64,000 nucleotides of DNA from Streptomyces sp. NBC_01429. GTDB taxonomy: Bacteria; Actinomycetota; Actinomycetes; Streptomycetales; Streptomycetaceae. This document shows positions 12,101 to 19,939 of this stretch, piece after piece. The position numbers and the translations under genes are program-made. Every line of letters begins with the position of its first letter. The first letter of the stretch is position 1. The stretch covers positions 1,426,001 to 1,490,000 of the forward strand of contig NZ_CP109599.1 in NCBI RefSeq assembly GCF_036231945.1. The letters run 5' to 3'. The notes beneath the pieces were generated by a model. The model searched no databases, had not been told where the DNA came from, and worked only from the letters and a program-made list of their open reading frames with translations.

Positions 12101-13639
12101 GGCCACGGTCTCCTGCTCGGCGCTGTCGAGCAGATCGAGGAACTGGTCCGCCGAGGGGAGACGGTCGTTGACCTCGGCGCGGGTCGCCCGGAACACCAGG
12201 TCGTCGAGTCGGTCGGTGAGCCCGTCCGAGACGGCGTACGGGTGCAGGCCGCCGTCGGCGGTCAGCCGCTCGATCAGCGCGGTGCGCCGGGCGGCGGGGT
12301 GCTCGCCGGTGAGCAGGAGATAGGCGAGCGCGCCGAGGCCGAAGACGTCGAGGTCCACCGGGTCGGCGAATTCCCGGTCGGTCTCGGGAGCGAGATAGAT
12401 CTGGGCCGCGTCCTCGATCAGCCCGGGGTCGAGCGGGGTGTCCCCGATGGAGCGCATCGAGCTGGTGTCGAAGTCCCGGGCGGCGGTCTGCCAGTCGGTG
12501 ATACGTACGACGGGGTCGGTGCCGTCGTCCTTCGCGGTGACGTACACCGAACGGGCCGCGAGGGCACGGTGGTAGAGGGACCGGTGGTGGGCGTAGCGGA
12601 GGGCCTCGGCGAGCTGCCGGACCAGATCGAGGCGTACCGCGGAGGTCAGCCGGCCGCCGTACGCGTCGAGATACGCGTCGAGCCGCAGATCGGAATGGCG
12701 ATGGCGGAAGAGGATCGCCGGCCCGCCCTGATGCTCCCTGATCTGCGCGGCCTGCGCGATTCCGCGGTGGGTGATGCCCTGGAGCACCTGGTACTCGCGG
12801 CGGGCGGCGCGGTCCGCGGCCCGCCGCGCCGCGTCGCTCGCCAGCTGCTCGACCAGGTAGATACGGACGCGGCCCTCCTCCTGGACCAGTCCGTCGACCC
12901 GGGCGGCGAGCCTGTCCTCCCATCCGTGGCCGGCGTCGAGGGCGTGGGGTTCGAGCTTCCAGTCGTCGCCGAAGCGCAGATGGGCGGTGGAGTGGCTGAT
13001 CCCGATCGTCTGCATCAACTCGTCGACGAGCTGGGCGGACTGCGGTGTGATGCGCCAGCTCTCGCGCTCCGGTGGCCGGCCCAGCAGATCGTCCCAGATC
13101 AGGCCGAGACCGCTGGAGCCGTCGTTACGTCCGTAGACACCGATGCGCTGGAATTCGTCGAGTCCGCTCTCCAGACCGGGGCCGTGCAGAAAGACGGCGG
13201 GCTTGATGAACGGGACCCGGCGGGGGTCCACACCCTTCGCACGGGCCGCACGCTCCAACTGTCCTTTCAGCTCTTTGCTCTTGAGGTCGGTGAGATGCAG
13301 CGGGTTCTTCAGGGTGCGCACCCGGTCGTCGTGGAACTGCCAGGTGTCGCTGTGGTTCACCACCCTGCCGGGGTGGCCTTTGAGTTCGAGCAGATACAGC
13401 CCGCCGGGGACGGCGATGAAGAGGTCGCACTCGTTGGTACGGCCGGAGGCCGCGGTGAAGGAGAAGGTCGCCCACGCCCGGTACGGCTCGGTGTTCGGCA
13501 TGAGCCGGCGAATGTGGTCGAGCCCGTCCTGCTCCCAGGTGTGGGTCGACCGCCTGGGCTGGAACCATCCCGGCTTGCGCTGCCGTCCGGACCGCGGGGG
13601 GCCGGGGCGGGGCACCGGGGGTGTTCCTTCAGCCGTCAC
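9146..13639 (-). CDS. pglW: BREX-2 serine/threonine kinase PglW with NERD domain
   Basis: PglW is the kinase component of the Pgl/BREX-2 phage defence system. The 1497-residue protein starts with a NERD nuclease-related domain (about 30-150), including the D...ELK pattern with lysine near 87. A first kinase-like domain (about 230-500) has HRAL in place of HRDL near 357 and no DFG, so it looks like a pseudokinase. A second domain (about 530-800) keeps the ATP lysine (FKVAL), HRDIKPDN with histidine near 663, and DFS in place of DFG, so it is probably active. The C-terminal half holds a helix-hairpin-like stretch and a helix-turn-helix-like segment (TVIAKHLGTSQATVSRHH) around residue 1000. The GTG at 13639 has GGAGG eight bases upstream. 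It is the first gene of the operon. Confidence 0.93.
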   Translation of the reverse strand: MTAEGTPPVPRPGPPRSGRQRKPGWFQPRRSTHTWEQDGLDHIRRLMPNTEPYRAWATFSFTAASGRTNECDLFIAVPGGLYLLELKGHPGRVVNHSDTWQFHDDRVRTLKNPLHLTDLKSKELKGQLERAARAKGVDPRRVPFIKPAVFLHGPGLESGLDEFQRIGVYGRNDGSSGLGLIWDDLLGRPPERESWRITPQSAQLVDELMQTIGISHSTAHLRFGDDWKLEPHALDAGHGWEDRLAARVDGLVQEEGRVRIYLVEQLASDAARRAADRAARREYQVLQGITHRGIAQAAQIREHQGGPAILFRHRHSDLRLDAYLDAYGGRLTSAVRLDLVRQLAEALRYAHHRSLYHRALAARSVYVTAKDDGTDPVVRITDWQTAARDFDTSSMRSIGDTPLDPGLIEDAAQIYLAPETDREFADPVDLDVFGLGALAYLLLTGEHPAARRTALIERLTADGGLHPYAVSDGLTDRLDDLVFRATRAEVNDRLPSADQFLDLLDSAEQETVAPEPAVVDTDPLTALPGQLLHPDWTVRRVLGTGATARALLVERIVAGAEGLDGEPVREERVFKVALDRDKDARLYAEANALKAVGGGRIVRLLDGPREIAGHTVLELDCAGETSLGGRLRDRGRLSYAELERYGNDLFIALDQLAAKGVRHRDIKPDNLGLYQRDDGSSQLMLFDFSLADASERDVTAGTRGYLDPFLGSVRRSLYDDHAERYATAVTLHEMASGERPVWGDGQSDPRMSEDIRPYIATELFEADLSDGLTAFFQRAMHRDVDHRFDSFQQMEDAWRQVFRAADAARPATTPATIGSAAATTEEARDAAAAAADLTLALGPAGLSPRAESVANGLGAATVGELLDIPLHTVARARGAGVLVRRELGRRHKQWTARLRRPGAPPEPRPAPARTAGSATASVNPADRPEEPSAELIAHESVDSLAVRLTPGPARGNNLRPAVVRLTLGIPQPRDEGGGVSPLGPWPPQTVIAKHLGTSQATVSRHHVAAIEEWSAAPWLTAVRDELVGILELSGRVMTVQEAAAELRIRHGAADDTAERTLAKSLAVVRAAADAEVFQRGASAEEYEPRFAVLRRGSRVLLALESLPGADDPTPQELADYAAALGLAADRLAAEDPLPGRGSVVRTLRGTSAPDGMPPLADTRLVSLAASVAQDAAASPRLELYPRRLGLARALRISQAPAGLRQETGISVTELLARVKVRFPSLPLAEPPTHVEIGDALKEAGFDTEYDVDRRRFFPRAVEPVDRTSSTRTRTSVLLAAAQSAAVTGRDPRAVLHTRLTESVRSGGFLAITVKGTELPGTAAALARAYGVVPVDLGAEFMTTFRALAEELGTEWPKVLRADAAFTSSGELRPGLRSYVEQVTERLTARLSALAEESGPRAVLFLHNAGLIARYFDGGGHTLLVTVQQAARRPSRTPHGLWVLCPMEDPAQTPTLDGRTVEVVDRATEWAVLDALFLKELRTGATAEHQVDEIGRVG

Positions 13640-13744
13640 GGTCCGACCTCCGTGGTGCGTGTACTCGGGGATGGTGTCTTTCTGCTGACCGACCCTAACC
13701 CGTCCGGCCGACGGCGAGGGGCGGTGGCAGGGATCGTCAACGGG

Positions 13745-15940
13745 TCAGAACGGCTGGGTCGTGCGGGTGCGCAGGAGTGCCTGCGCTGTCTCGCGGAAGT
13801 GGGCGTCGGCGTGGGCCGGTCGGGGTTCCAGTGCGGTGATCAGGACGCGTCGGTCGCGGGTGGCGAGGTCGGTGAGCCGGTGGAGCTGGGGGGTGGTGAG
13901 GGCGTCGGCGCCCAGGGCGGTCAGGGCTTCGAGCGCGCCCATGGGGTCGGCGTCGGTCTCGGCCGAGGTCAGGAGTGCGTCGGCCAGGTCGGGGGTGTGC
14001 CCGTGCCGGCCGGGTGGGGTCGTGGCCAGGAGGGCCAGGGCCATCGCGGGGGCCAGTTCGGGGCGGGTGAGGCCGCGTTCCAGCAGGGGGCGCAGGGGCG
14101 CGGCGGCCGGGCCGAGGAGGGCGGCGGCGCGGGCCGCGTGGACCGCGGGCCAGCGGATCCACTCGTCGTCGACCGCCCCCAGGACGCTCTCGATCACCGG
14201 CAGCGCGTCGGCCGGGTCGCCGGTCAGGCGGTGCAGTGCCAGGGCGATGGCCAGGTCTGCCTCCATCCTCGGGTGGGTGGTGCGGCTCCCGTCCGTGCCC
14301 AGGGCCGCCCGCAGGCGCGGCAGCAGTACGGCGGCGGGCCCGGCCTCGGTACGGCCCAGCGCCTCGGTGGCTTCCGCGGCCTGCCGGACGCGGTAGGTGT
14401 CGCCGGAGGCAAGGTCGGCCGTGATGACCGTCAGCAGCGGTTCGGTGGTGCCGGTGAGACCGAAGAGCGCGCGGGCGGCGGGCAACCGGGCCGTCTCGGA
14501 CCCCTCGGTGGCGGTCCCGGTCAGCGGGCCCACCGCCCACTCGGGGCCGATGGCCGCCAGCGCGGGGGCCACGGAGAGGGCGAACCCGTCCAGATACGGT
14601 GCCAGTTCGGGCGCCGCTGCGGCGGCCCGCTCGCCCCAGGGGGTGAGCAGCAGCGCGAGGTGGATCGGCTCGTTGCCGTCGAGATCCGGCGTGGTCAGCC
14701 GGGCGCGTACGGCCGCCAGCAGATCCTCGTCGAACGGAAGCGGGGCCTGGGCCGCTGTCCGGCCGCTGAGGAATCCGACCGCCGCGCCCAGGGCATGGGG
14801 ACGGTCACCCAGGTCCCGGGCGAGCAGCGGTGCGGCCTGCGCGGGGGCCAGTCGGACCAGGGCCTTCAGCGCGAGATCCGCCAGGACTCCCTCGTGGGAG
14901 GTGAGCGCGACCAGTTCGGGAACGGCAGGACCGGCGAGCGGGCCGAGCTTGTCGAGGACGCTCAGGGCGGAGCGTGCCGAGGCCCGGTCGGCCAGCAGCG
15001 CGATCACCGCGTCCGCGAGCCGCGCCGGAGCGGCCCGCGAGAACAGGCATGCCTGCTCGGCCGCCCACAGCGCCTCCGCGCGGGCCTCGGTGTCCGTCGT
15101 CCTCAGCGCGGCGTCGAGCAGGGCGAGGGCCGCTTCGCGGTCGGCGGGCGTGTCCCGGCGGAGCAGGGCGTCGGTGACGCGCTGGAGCGGTTCCGTGCGC
15201 TCGGTGTCGAGCCTGCCCGCGACCAGCCGGTCGGTGGGGAGCAGCGCCAGGACCGTGTCGTGGTGCGCGCCGGTCCACGGCAGGCCGAGGTCGAGACAGC
15301 CCAGGACGGCGGCGATCCGCAGCTCGGCGGGCTCCTCGCCGTCGAGCGACGCCGTCGCGAGCGTCCGTGCGGTCTCCGCCGCGTCCGCACTCGCTTCGGC
15401 CAGCCTCACCAGCCCCGCCAGCAGCTCCGCCCGTACGAGCGGCTCCTTCTCCCGGGTCCAGCGAGCCGCCAGCGCGGGAAACACCGCTTCCGCCGCGCCC
15501 GTGCTCGCCGCCGTCCAGGCCGCCGCCTGCCGTACGTCCACCGCGTCCGACTCGATCAGCGGCAGGATCAGCGGGAGTTGTGCCACGGCCGCCGCCTGGC
15601 AGTGGCCGGGCGGCGTCCCGTCGTACACGCCGTCCCCCTCGGCTATGCCGCCGACGAAGGCGACCAGTTCGGCGGTGCGCACACCGGCCGCGGCCAGCCC
15701 GGCGAGATACGGCACGGCGCATGCCGACGCGCTGTACACCGACCCCTGGTGGAGGATGCTGCCGTACAGCTCGCTGATGGCCTCCTCCGCCTCCGCCCCG
15801 TCCTCGCTCGCCAACGCCCGCAGCAGGTCCGGCACATCGTCGGCGTCGCCGTAGGCGTGGTCGAGCTCGGCCCACGGGCGGTCGTCCAGATCGGAGAAGA
15901 CCTCGGCGACGGACGGGGCGTCACTCTGTGTGAGATTCAT
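13745..15940 (-). CDS. HEAT-repeat protein
   Basis: A 731-residue alanine- and leucine-rich protein made almost wholly of short helical repeats of HEAT/armadillo type, each roughly 30-40 residues. It has no signal peptide, membrane segment or catalytic motif that I can identify. Such repeats usually form protein-binding superhelical scaffolds; the partner is unknown. The ATG at 15940 has a weak SD. A TTG at 15970 in the same frame has GGAGGGG four to five bases upstream and adds ten residues, so the true start may be 15970. The XRE regulator gene ends only 15 bases before that TTG, which suggests one transcription unit. It ends about 100 bases before pglW, but nothing seen links it to defence. 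Confidence 0.75.
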   Translation of the reverse strand: MNLTQSDAPSVAEVFSDLDDRPWAELDHAYGDADDVPDLLRALASEDGAEAEEAISELYGSILHQGSVYSASACAVPYLAGLAAAGVRTAELVAFVGGIAEGDGVYDGTPPGHCQAAAVAQLPLILPLIESDAVDVRQAAAWTAASTGAAEAVFPALAARWTREKEPLVRAELLAGLVRLAEASADAAETARTLATASLDGEEPAELRIAAVLGCLDLGLPWTGAHHDTVLALLPTDRLVAGRLDTERTEPLQRVTDALLRRDTPADREAALALLDAALRTTDTEARAEALWAAEQACLFSRAAPARLADAVIALLADRASARSALSVLDKLGPLAGPAVPELVALTSHEGVLADLALKALVRLAPAQAAPLLARDLGDRPHALGAAVGFLSGRTAAQAPLPFDEDLLAAVRARLTTPDLDGNEPIHLALLLTPWGERAAAAAPELAPYLDGFALSVAPALAAIGPEWAVGPLTGTATEGSETARLPAARALFGLTGTTEPLLTVITADLASGDTYRVRQAAEATEALGRTEAGPAAVLLPRLRAALGTDGSRTTHPRMEADLAIALALHRLTGDPADALPVIESVLGAVDDEWIRWPAVHAARAAALLGPAAAPLRPLLERGLTRPELAPAMALALLATTPPGRHGHTPDLADALLTSAETDADPMGALEALTALGADALTTPQLHRLTDLATRDRRVLITALEPRPAHADAHFRETAQALLRTRTTQPF

Positions 15941-15985
15941 GTTCCGGATACTGCCACGGGGGTCTGACAATGCCCCTCCGGACCG

Positions 15986-16642
15986 CTACTGCCCGGCCGG
16001 ACGTGCGCGTGCGTGCATCCGCTCGCCCTGCGGTCCGAAGAGGCTGAGGACCTCCACCGCTTCCGGTCCTGCGCTGGTCCACGCGTGCGGGGTACGGGTG
16101 TCGAACTCGACCACCTCGCCCGGGGTGAGGGTCAGATCGTGCTCGCCGAGGAACAGCCGCAGCCGTCCGGCGAGGACGTACATCCACTCGTAGCCCTCGT
16201 GCACCTTCTGCTCCGGCTCACCCTGTAGCTGCCGCCCGGCAGGGATGATCAGCTTGTACGCCTGTACGCCGCCGAGGTGGCGGGTCAGCGGCAGGAAGGT
16301 CATGCCGTGCCGGGTGAAGGGACGGAAGTGGACACGGGGGTCGCCGGTGCGCGGCGCGTTCACCAGCTCGTCCAGCTGCACCCCGTACGCCTTGGCCAGC
16401 GGCAGCAGCAGTTCCAGCGTGGGTTTGCGCTGTCCGGACTCCAGACGCGAGAGCGTGCTGAGGGAGATCCCGGTCACCTCGCTGAGCCGGCTCAAGGTGG
16501 TGCCGCGATCCCGGCGGATGGCCCGCAGCCGGGGGCCGACCCCGGTCAGTACGGTCGTGAAGCCGCCGTCGTCCGGCTCGGTACGCGCCGCCGGGTGCTC
16601 GCCCTCGCCCGCACCCGTGCCTGTTGTTCTCGTGTCCGCCAT
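15986..16642 (-). CDS. XRE-family regulator with C-terminal cupin domain
   Basis: A 218-residue DNA-binding regulator. After about 30 flexible residues comes an XRE helix-turn-helix (RLSEVTGISLSTLSRLESG, about 45-75). The C-terminal half (about 125-205) is a cupin barrel (HEGYEWMYVLAGRLRL, and later HAW), which usually senses a small ligand in this family. The start is uncertain: the ATG at 16642 abuts GGGAGG with no spacer, and the frame is open further upstream. It is divergent from the chitosanase gene, so it may control that gene, itself, or the HEAT-repeat gene downstream; none of these links is proven by the sequence. Confidence 0.8.
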   Translation of the reverse strand: MADTRTTGTGAGEGEHPAARTEPDDGGFTTVLTGVGPRLRAIRRDRGTTLSRLSEVTGISLSTLSRLESGQRKPTLELLLPLAKAYGVQLDELVNAPRTGDPRVHFRPFTRHGMTFLPLTRHLGGVQAYKLIIPAGRQLQGEPEQKVHEGYEWMYVLAGRLRLFLGEHDLTLTPGEVVEFDTRTPHAWTSAGPEAVEVLSLFGPQGERMHARARPAGQ

Positions 16643-16767
16643 CCTCCCATTGCCGTATCGGCAACTCTGTTTGTCAAGCGAGGGTTGTCCACAGGCCGGA
16701 CCGGGCTGTCGCGGCCTCGCGTAATGTCGTGTCAGGCCGGTACATACCACGGGGAAAGGGCCGATAC

Positions 16768-17580
16768 GTGATCCACGCGCTCCGCCGACTGCTGCTGATC
16801 CTGCTGCTGCCGGTGCTCGTCCTCTGTGCGGGATGCAGCACGTCCTCGGCGTCGGGGTCCGCGTCCGCCGGGCTGGACGGCCCTACGAAGAAGGACATCG
16901 CCATGCGGCTGGTCTCCAGCGCGGAGAACTCCTCGCTGGACTGGCGGGCCCAGTACGGCTACATCGAGGACATCGGCGACGGCCGCGGCTACACCGCCGG
17001 CATCGTCGGCTTCTGCACCGGCTGCGGCGACCTGCTGCATGTCGTCGAGCGCTACACCAAGGCGCGGCCGGACAACGCGCTGGCGCGCTTCCTGCCCGCG
17101 CTGCGGGCCGTCGAGGGCAGCGACTCCCACCAGGGGCTCGGCAGCGCCTTCACCACGGCGTGGAAGAAGGCGGCCGAGGACAAGGCGCTGCGCGCGGCGC
17201 AGGACGCGGAGCGCGACCGTATCTACTTCACCCCGGCGGTCTCCCGGGCGAAGGCCGACGGGCTCGGAGCGCTGGGGCAGTTCATCTACTACGACGCGTA
17301 TGTGATGCACGGATACGGCGACGCGAAGGGCTCGATCGGCTTCCGCACGATCCGGGAGAACGCCCTGCGCGAGGCCGAGTCGCCCGAGCGGGGCGGCGAC
17401 GAGACCGCGTATCTCGACGCGTTCCTCGACGCGCGCGTGGCCGCGATGCGCCGCGAACCGTCCCACACGAACACCAGCCGGATCGACACGGAGCAGCGCG
17501 TCTTCCTCGACCGGGGCAATCTGGACCTCGACCCGCCGCTCGACTGGAAGACGTACGGCGACTCGTACCACATCGGCTGA
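16768..17580 (+). CDS. csn: Secreted chitosanase, glycoside hydrolase family 46
   Basis: An endo-acting chitosanase that hydrolyses chitosan outside the cell. The 270-residue product begins with a basic, leucine-rich signal segment ending in LCAGC, a lipobox-like site that hints at lipoprotein export rather than free secretion. The mature part carries the GH46 core: SSAENS (catalytic Glu) followed by DIGDGRGYTAGI (catalytic Asp), and a length of about 240 residues that fits the family. The GTG at 16768 was chosen because AAAGGG sits seven bases upstream and the signal sequence starts right there; an upstream in-frame ATG would add 48 non-signal residues. It is monocistronic and divergent from the XRE-cupin regulator. 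Confidence 0.9.
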   Translation: MIHALRRLLLILLLPVLVLCAGCSTSSASGSASAGLDGPTKKDIAMRLVSSAENSSLDWRAQYGYIEDIGDGRGYTAGIVGFCTGCGDLLHVVERYTKARPDNALARFLPALRAVEGSDSHQGLGSAFTTAWKKAAEDKALRAAQDAERDRIYFTPAVSRAKADGLGALGQFIYYDAYVMHGYGDAKGSIGFRTIRENALREAESPERGGDETAYLDAFLDARVAAMRREPSHTNTSRIDTEQRVFLDRGNLDLDPPLDWKTYGDSYHIG

Positions 17581-17605
17581 GCCGCGCGCGGTCGGGACGA
17601 GAGTC

Positions 17606-18988
17606 CTACGCGCGGCCGTCCGCCGTGATCCGCGCCAGCCGTCGCGCCTCGCTCCGTGTCGCGCGCGCGAGGGCGTCCTCGTCGACCGTCGTCAGCCGGC
17701 CGTCCTCGACCACCGTGCGGCCGTTGACGAGGGAGAGCGTGACGGGGGCCGCAGCGCCCAGGACCAGCGCGGCGACCGGGTCGGCGATGGAGGAGTGGGC
17801 CAGGGTGTCCAGCCTCCACAGCACGAGGTCGGCGAGCTTCCCGGCCTCCAGGGAGCCGATGCGGTCGGCCCTGCCCAGCACCTGCGCGCCACCGTACGTG
17901 CCGAGGCGCAGCGCCTGACGTACCGTCAGGGCCCGTCGGCCGTGCGGGCCGAGGCGGTTGACGAGCAGGGCGTTGCGCAGCTCGGTGTGGAGCTCGCCCG
18001 ACTCGTTGGAGGCGGTGCCGTCCACGCCGAGGCCGACCGGGATGCCCGCCGCCAGCATGTCGGGGACGCGCGCGATCCCGGCGGCCAGGCGGGCGTTGGA
18101 GGACGGACAGTGGGCGACCCCGGTGCCCGTACGGCCGAAGGCGGCGAGGTCGGAGTCGTTCATGTGGACGCAGTGGGCCATCCACACGTCGGAGCCGAGC
18201 CAGCCGGTGGACTCGAAGTAGTCGGTGGGGCCCATGCCGAACAGTTCCTTGCAGAACTGCTCCTCCTCCACCGTCTCGCTGCCGTGCGTGTGCAGCCGGA
18301 CCCCCTTGCGGCGCGCCAGCTCCGCTCCCTGCCGCATGAGCGCGGTGGAGACGGAGAAGGGCGAGCACGGCGCGACGGCGATCCGTGTCATCGCGTCGGG
18401 CGAGGCGTCGTGGTAGGTGTCGATGGTCTCCTCGGTGGCGGCGAGCGCGTCGTCGAGCGTCTCGACGGCGAAGTCGGGCGGCAGCCCGCCGTCCGACTCG
18501 CCCCGGTCCATGGAGCCCCGGGCGAGGGTGAACCGTACGCCCGTCTCCGCCGCCGCCCCGATGATCGCGCCGGACAGATCGCCCGCGCCTCGCGGGTAGA
18601 CGTAGTGGTGGTCCATCGCCGTGGTGACACCGCCGCGGGCCATCATCGCGAGCGAACCGGCGGCCGCCGCGCGGACCATGGGCTCGTCGATCCGCGCCCA
18701 GGTGGGGTAGAGCGCGACGAGCCAGTCGAAGAGGTGGTGGTCGGTGGCGAGGCCCCGGGTGATCCACTGGTAGAAGTGGTGGTGCGTGTTGACCAGGCCG
18801 GGGGTCACGAGGTGGCCCGTGCCGTCGACGCGGCGCACCACGTTCTCCAGGCCGGCCGGGGCGCTCCCCGCGCCCACGGACTCGATCAGCCGGCCGGCGA
18901 CGACGACATGGCCCGAGGCGTACTCGGTGTCGCGCGCGTCCACCGTCGCGATGGCGCAGTTCTCTATGACGATGCGCGAAGCCGCCAT
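17606..18988 (-). CDS. 8-oxoguanine deaminase (amidohydrolase)
   Basis: A 460-residue zinc amidohydrolase of the 8-oxoguanine deaminase group, which converts 8-oxoguanine to urate. Metal and active-site motifs are visible: NTHHH near residue 66, HTHGSE, AHCVHM, and DGTASNES. The AtzF/cytosine-deaminase-like composite beta domain is formed by the two ends (TPGLVNTH at the N-side, GKLADLVLW at the C-side). The ATG at 18988 follows GAGGGG. It is the third gene of the minus-strand run HIU/OHCU fusion, uricase, deaminase, with 64 bases after uricase, so the product urate feeds its neighbours. Other amidohydrolase substrates such as S-adenosylhomocysteine or guanine are possible, but the context favours a purine. 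Confidence 0.85.
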   Translation of the reverse strand: MAASRIVIENCAIATVDARDTEYASGHVVVAGRLIESVGAGSAPAGLENVVRRVDGTGHLVTPGLVNTHHHFYQWITRGLATDHHLFDWLVALYPTWARIDEPMVRAAAAGSLAMMARGGVTTAMDHHYVYPRGAGDLSGAIIGAAAETGVRFTLARGSMDRGESDGGLPPDFAVETLDDALAATEETIDTYHDASPDAMTRIAVAPCSPFSVSTALMRQGAELARRKGVRLHTHGSETVEEEQFCKELFGMGPTDYFESTGWLGSDVWMAHCVHMNDSDLAAFGRTGTGVAHCPSSNARLAAGIARVPDMLAAGIPVGLGVDGTASNESGELHTELRNALLVNRLGPHGRRALTVRQALRLGTYGGAQVLGRADRIGSLEAGKLADLVLWRLDTLAHSSIADPVAALVLGAAAPVTLSLVNGRTVVEDGRLTTVDEDALARATRSEARRLARITADGRA

Positions 18989-19052
18989 GGCGGTGCCCCT
19001 CGTTTCTCTCGCGAGCTTTTCTCTCGTCGGCCTGCCTCCCGTCGGACGGCGG

Positions 19053-19931
19053 TCAGTCCACCGGGATACGCGGCTCGGCCCCTTCCCGCAGGACCGTGGC
19101 CTCGATCAGCCCGTACGGCCGGTCGGCGGCGTGGTAGACCGCTCCGTCCTCGACGTCGTTCTTCAGCCCGAACGGCTCCAGGTCGACGAGGAAGTGGTGT
19201 TTGTTCGGCAGCGAGAACCGGATCTCCTCGATCTCGTCCCGGTGGTCGACGACCCGCACGCCCATCCGGTACAGGCTCTGCTGGAGCGAGAGCGAGTACG
19301 TGTCGGCGAAGGCTTCGAGCAGGTGGCGCTTGGCCTCCTCGTACGACCGGTCCCAGTCGGGCTCCGACGCCTCGTCGCCGGACCAGCCGTACCGCCAGCG
19401 GGCTGAGACGTCGGTCGCGAGGATACGGTCGTACGCCTCCTTGAGCGTGGTGTACTCGTCCTTCGCGTAGCCCCAGAACTCGGAGTCCGTCGAGTTCAGC
19501 ACGGTCAGGTCCTTCAGCCCGGAGATGACCTGCCACGCCGTCCCGTCGAAGGTGATCTCGGTGACCCGGGTCTCCTGGCCCGTACGGGCGAAGGAGTGGC
19601 CGCCCAGCCGCTGCCAGGCGTACTCCTCGATCCGGACGCGCGCCCGGTGTATCGGCTCCTGGCTGGTCACGAAGTGCCGGGCCAGCAGGATGCCGAACCG
19701 CTCCGCCGACTCGATGCCGTGCCGCTTGGCGAACGCGTACACCGTGTTCTTGGTGGTGTCGGTCGGCAGGACATGGGTGTTGGAGCCGGAGTGGTGGACG
19801 TCGTCCATGTCACCCGAGAGGGCGATGGAGACATTGAGGTCCTTGAGGTGGTGGGTGGCGCCGTCGCGCACGACCTTGACGACGCGGGTGTCCGCCTTGC
19901 CGTACTGGTTCTGGCCGAGAATCGTGGGCAT
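19053..19931 (-). CDS. pucL: Factor-independent urate hydroxylase (uricase)
   Basis: Uricase oxidises urate to 5-hydroxyisourate without a cofactor. The 292-residue length is normal for a single-domain uricase of two T-fold units. The catalytic lysine (YGKADT near residue 10) and threonine (TDTTKN) are present, as is the conserved NKHHF near residue 225. The ATG at 19931 lies nine bases after the stop of the upstream fusion gene, with a GGGAGC stretch as a possible SD. It shares an operon with the fusion protein, which handles the next two steps, and with the deaminase, which supplies urate. Confidence 0.95.
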   Translation of the reverse strand: MPTILGQNQYGKADTRVVKVVRDGATHHLKDLNVSIALSGDMDDVHHSGSNTHVLPTDTTKNTVYAFAKRHGIESAERFGILLARHFVTSQEPIHRARVRIEEYAWQRLGGHSFARTGQETRVTEITFDGTAWQVISGLKDLTVLNSTDSEFWGYAKDEYTTLKEAYDRILATDVSARWRYGWSGDEASEPDWDRSYEEAKRHLLEAFADTYSLSLQQSLYRMGVRVVDHRDEIEEIRFSLPNKHHFLVDLEPFGLKNDVEDGAVYHAADRPYGLIEATVLREGAEPRIPVD

Positions 19932-19939
19932 GTCCGTCT

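Noticed and set aside
10490..15967. Very long plus-strand open frame (about 1825 codons)
   Set aside because: Antisense to pglW and the HEAT-repeat gene. Composition is Gly/Arg/Val-rich, as expected for a shadow frame in high-G+C DNA, with no SD and no recognisable domain.
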